A stretch of 64,000 nt of DNA from Bacillus solimangrovi. GTDB lineage: Bacteria; Bacillota; Bacilli; Bacillales; Bacillaceae_N. Position numbers and translations under genes: made by a program. Shown here in pieces: positions 61,533 through 64,000 of the stretch. The notes beneath the pieces are model-generated. The model was not told the origin of the DNA. It did no database searches and saw nothing but the letters and a program-made list of their open reading frames with translations. The DNA lies in the NCBI RefSeq assembly GCF_001742425.1, contig NZ_MJEH01000011.1, positions 62,001 through 126,000 of the forward strand, read 5' to 3'. Each line of letters starts with the position of its first letter. Positions within the stretch are counted from its first letter, which is position 1.

Positions 61533-62658
61533 TTCGATTCACACCAAGCATGTCCATTAATGCACTTGTCCATGATTCCCACCATGTAGGTTTCTCCCAT
61601 GGTGCTTGCCCACTAAAATAGATTGGTACATCCTCAATTAACTCTGAGTCAATCTCAAACTGTAGTTTACCAACTATAGATGGCACACCTGTTTTTTCCC
61701 ACTCTTCTTTCGGTCTTAATAACAATACCTTTTCTTCTAAGCTGTTCAATTCATCTCCTGTTAAAGGATAATCAACATCTCGGTCAATGCTTACATTTCC
61801 TTTATAAAAATCATGCTTAACCTGTTCTAGCTCCCCTTCTTCCTGAAGTAATTCTGTTTTATACGATTGAAACCCCCACTCATACATTCGCTTATGATCA
61901 TCCCAATCACCTCTAGACGCCTTAATTGTTACTGCAATTAAATCTTCACTATCCTTAGATGCTGTTGTGACAAGCGTCCTACTTGCTCGTTTTGTATACC
62001 CTGTTTTCCCACCCGTACAATACTCGTACAGCATCGTAAGTAACTTATTTTTGTTACGCCAGATTCCGAATCCGTCTGATTTGTATAATTTCGTTCCTGA
62101 TACTTTTTCATATGTTTCATTTTGCATCGCGTAGCGTGTGAGAAGTGCCATATCATATGCCGTTGAGAGATGTTCCTCATGATCATCAAGACCATGTGGA
62201 TTCATAAATTGAGTATTTGTCATACCAATCTCAGCTGCCTTCTCATTCATTAAATAGACGAATCCTTCCAAACTTCCACCAACGTGTTCAGCGATTGCTA
62301 CAGCCGCATCATTACCTGAACGAAGCATCAGTCCATAAACTAGTTCTTCTAGTTTAATTTCGTCTCCAGCTCTTAAATAAAGAGAGGACCCTTCAGTACC
62401 CTCTGCACGCTTACTTATCTTCACAACATCGTCAAGCTTGCCTGATTCAATTGCCAATACCGCTGTCATGATTTTCGTAATGCTCGCGATTCTTTTCTTT
62501 GTGTGAATATCTTGTCCATACAATACTCTACCAGAGTGCTCTTCCATTAAAATCGCACTCTCAGCCGATGTTACCATTGCTGATACGTTTGTAGGTAAAC
62601 TAACGGATACAATCAAAAAAACAACGAGCATGAGTTGAAATATATAATTCTTTCCCAT
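61525..62658 (-). CDS. dacB: DacB, sporulation-specific D-alanyl-D-alanine carboxypeptidase
   Basis: A 377-residue penicillin-binding protein (PBP5*-like) from ATG 62658 (AAAGGACG upstream). A signal peptide (about 1-28) ends near VSAMVTS. Active-site motifs are SITK (catalytic Ser near 58), SGN (LRSGNDAAVAIAEHVGG) and KTG (CTGGKTGYTKRASRTL). It trims peptide side chains of spore cortex peptidoglycan and so limits cross-linking. It is the first gene of dacB-spmA-spmB. Confidence 0.93.
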   Translation of the reverse strand: MGKNYIFQLMLVVFLIVSVSLPTNVSAMVTSAESAILMEEHSGRVLYGQDIHTKKRIASITKIMTAVLAIESGKLDDVVKISKRAEGTEGSSLYLRAGDEIKLEELVYGLMLRSGNDAAVAIAEHVGGSLEGFVYLMNEKAAEIGMTNTQFMNPHGLDDHEEHLSTAYDMALLTRYAMQNETYEKVSGTKLYKSDGFGIWRNKNKLLTMLYEYCTGGKTGYTKRASRTLVTTASKDSEDLIAVTIKASRGDWDDHKRMYEWGFQSYKTELLQEEGELEQVKHDFYKGNVSIDRDVDYPLTGDELNSLEEKVLLLRPKEEWEKTGVPSIVGKLQFEIDSELIEDVPIYFSGQAPWEKPTWWESWTSALMDMLGVNRSG

Positions 62659-62687
62659 AGAACGCGTCCTTTCATCATCTTTGTACA

Positions 62688-62716
62688 AGTCTATGCACCA
62701 TTCAAGATGTTATGAA
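62688..62716 (-). promoter_or_regulatory. Candidate SigE promoter of dacB
   Basis: The minus strand reads TTCATAA (62716-62710), a 14-bp spacer and CATAGACT (62695-62688). The -10 differs from the SigE consensus CATACAHT at one position. dacB is SigE-dependent in B. subtilis. Confidence 0.45.
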
Positions 62717-63069
62717 TAAGTTTCTTATAAAGAAACACGTTAAATACATTCAAGACTATATGAGATTTAGTGAAGTTAAGTGATTAACTATATCCGATTC
62801 CTCTCAACCTACCATTTGTTGAGGTTTCGAGAAGATTAATTATTTCACACTTCAACAATATTAATCTTAAATTTCCCAAGAGAAGTAACACACAAAAACA
62901 TTACATAAGAACCATTCAATTACCAAATTATTAACATAATCTCAAAAACCAATACCCCTTTATGTGGAAATTGTACTACTTTCATGTAAAATAAAGATGG
63001 TATTATTTTTTCAAAACTATATAATGGAAAAGTCACATTAATATACACACTCTTAAATTAGCAAAAGAT
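62717..63069. other. Divergent spacer between dacB and motA, no gene seen
   Basis: AT-rich, with no frame having a ribosome site. I looked for the SigD promoter expected for motility genes (TAAA-N15-GCCGATAT) and saw no clear match, so the control of motA is unresolved. Confidence 0.4.
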
Positions 63070-63096
63070 AATCAACTGACATATATTAAGTTGATT
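63070..63096 (+). promoter_or_regulatory. Terminator-like hairpin in the motA leader
   Basis: 8-bp stem AATCAACT / AGTTGATT with an 11-nt loop, followed by TTTTTC and then the motA ribosome site AAGGGGG (63103-63109). It could attenuate motA, or end a transcript coming from further upstream. Confidence 0.45.
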
Positions 63097-63115
63097 TTTT
63101 CAAGGGGGATTGCAC

Positions 63116-63922
63116 ATGGATAAGTCAACCATCATAGGAATTATTTTTGGAATTATTGCTATCGGACTAGGAATGGTATTAAAAGGGGTTAGTCCTATTG
63201 CCCTCGTTAACCCTGCCGCTTTGTTAATTATCTTTCTCGGTACTGCTGGTGCCGTAACTATCGCTTTTCCAACAAGTGAAATTAAACGTATACCGCAATT
63301 ATTTAAAATTATATTTACAAATCAACCGGTAACTGAAGTGAAAGATATCATTCCTGTATTTGTTGAGTGGGCAACTGTTGCACGCTCAGAAGGACTACTT
63401 GCACTAGAAACAAAAATTGAAAAAATTGACGACACTTTTTTAAAAAATGGAATGAAACTCGTAATTGATGGTCAATCTGGTGAATTCATACGCGATGTTA
63501 TGACTGAAGAAGTCGATGCAATGGAAGAAAGACATGCAGCTGGTGCATTGATTTTCACCCAAGCTGGTACATATGCCCCAACACTTGGTGTACTTGGAGC
63601 AGTTGTCGGTTTGATCGCTGCACTAGGCAATATGAATGATACTGAAGCACTTGGTCATGCGATCGCTGCTGCCTTCGTCGCCACTCTTTTTGGTATATTC
63701 TCAGGTTACGTATTATGGCATCCATTTGCTAATAAGCTAAAAAGAAAATCTTATATTGAAGTAAAATCGAAGATGGTGATGATTGAAGGAATTCTTTCAA
63801 TTCAAGATGGACAAGCACCTTTAATGATAAAAGAAAAACTTGCGATGTATGTACCGATCAATGAGCGAGCAATCATATTAGGAAAGGATGAGGTAAGTGG
63901 CGAAGAGAAAGAAGAAGGATGA
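63116..63922 (+). CDS. motA: MotA, flagellar stator subunit
   Basis: A 268-residue proton-channel subunit from ATG 63116 (AAGGGGG upstream; TTG at 63110 overlaps that spacing). Membrane helices 1-2 are at the N-terminus (IIGIIFGIIAIGLGMVLKG, then LLIIFLGTAGAVTIAFPTSE). The cytoplasmic loop carries VEWATVARSEGLLALE, and helices 3-4 include YAPTLGVLGAVVGLIAALG with the conserved Pro and AAFVATLFGIFSGYVLWHPF. It drives flagellar rotation with MotB, whose gene overlaps its end. Confidence 0.93.
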   Translation: MDKSTIIGIIFGIIAIGLGMVLKGVSPIALVNPAALLIIFLGTAGAVTIAFPTSEIKRIPQLFKIIFTNQPVTEVKDIIPVFVEWATVARSEGLLALETKIEKIDDTFLKNGMKLVIDGQSGEFIRDVMTEEVDAMEERHAAGALIFTQAGTYAPTLGVLGAVVGLIAALGNMNDTEALGHAIAAAFVATLFGIFSGYVLWHPFANKLKRKSYIEVKSKMVMIEGILSIQDGQAPLMIKEKLAMYVPINERAIILGKDEVSGEEKEEG

Positions 63923-64000
63923 CGGGCACATCGATGAAACTTGGCTCATTCCTTATGCAGATATGCTCACATTATTACTTGCCCTTTTCATTGTACTATT
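63897..64000 (+). CDS. motB: MotB, flagellar stator subunit (N-terminal part, cut by window edge)
   Basis: GTG at 63897, preceded by AAGGATGAGG within the motA end, opens a frame that runs off the window after 34 codons. It reads a Lys-rich start, then HIDETWLIPYADMLTLLLAL. Asp22 in PYADMLTLL is the conserved proton-carrying aspartate of MotB (Asp24 in B. subtilis numbering). The YADMLT form is of the H+-type MotB. The OmpA-like domain lies outside. Confidence 0.88.
   Translation, partial: MAKRKKKDDGHIDETWLIPYADMLTLLLALFIVL

Overview
The window is chromosomal DNA of a low-GC, motile, endospore-forming member of the Bacillaceae. The evidence is the run of Bacillus-type genes: sleB-ypeB, prsW, ypdA, gudB, ypbH, ypbG, recQ/recS-ypbB, fer, serA, sigX-rsiX, resABCDE, rluB, spmAB, dacB and motAB, together with the spore genes cotJABC and a gerA-type receptor operon. 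Gene order resembles the ypeB-to-dacB part of the B. subtilis chromosome as I remember it, but it is interrupted by two blocks (about 10.6-29.5 kb and 37.9-53.0 kb). The species cannot be named from the sequence alone.

Layout. 0-10.6 kb (mostly minus strand): cortex lysis (sleB-ypeB), membrane protease PrsW, asparaginase AnsA (plus strand), bacillithiol-disulfide reductase YpdA, a catabolic glutamate dehydrogenase with a consensus CcpA site upstream, D-Ala-D-Ala ligase, a MecA-family adaptor, a MerR regulator with a degenerate B12-type domain, a metallophosphoesterase and a small membrane protein. 10.6-29.5 kb is an accessory block: cotJABC; a two-gene operon of an atypical ketoacyl synthase and a sensor kinase; a Rex-controlled cytochrome bd operon flanked by two tiny membrane proteins; an LD-carboxypeptidase; a CstA-type transporter with a 51-residue partner and a LytST-type two-component system, with a paired direct repeat in the cstA promoter region; an ECF sigma/anti-sigma pair followed by an ABC exporter; and a diguanylate cyclase with a LytS-type sensor. 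29.5-37.9 kb returns to the conserved backbone (ypbE, ypbD, recQ, ypbB, fer, serA, rsiX, sigX).

37.9-52 kb holds a germination receptor operon in B-A-C order behind a SigG-like promoter, then a compact twelve-gene cobalamin uptake and salvage operon. The operon is read leftward from a cobalamin riboswitch plus intrinsic terminator at about 51.6-51.9 kb. It imports corrinoids (BtuFCD), remodels them (CbiZ fused to BtuD), rebuilds the lower-ligand arm (CbiB, CobD, CobU, CobS, CobC), adenosylates (PduO-type) and obtains alpha-ribazole phosphate by uptake and phosphorylation (CblT, CblS) rather than by CobT. Beside it lie a glutathione peroxidase gene destroyed by an internal deletion and a GNAT acetyltransferase.

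53-64 kb is the conserved res cluster (ResDE redox regulators, ResABC cytochrome c maturation), rluB, the sporulation operon dacB-spmA-spmB, and the divergent motA-motB stator genes, the last cut by the window edge. Recognisable control elements include a Rex operator, a cre box, candidate SigE, SigG and SigX promoters, a LytTR-like repeat, a cobalamin riboswitch, many intrinsic terminators and a small family of interspersed hairpin repeats. I saw no rRNA, tRNA, CRISPR array, transposase or prophage gene.
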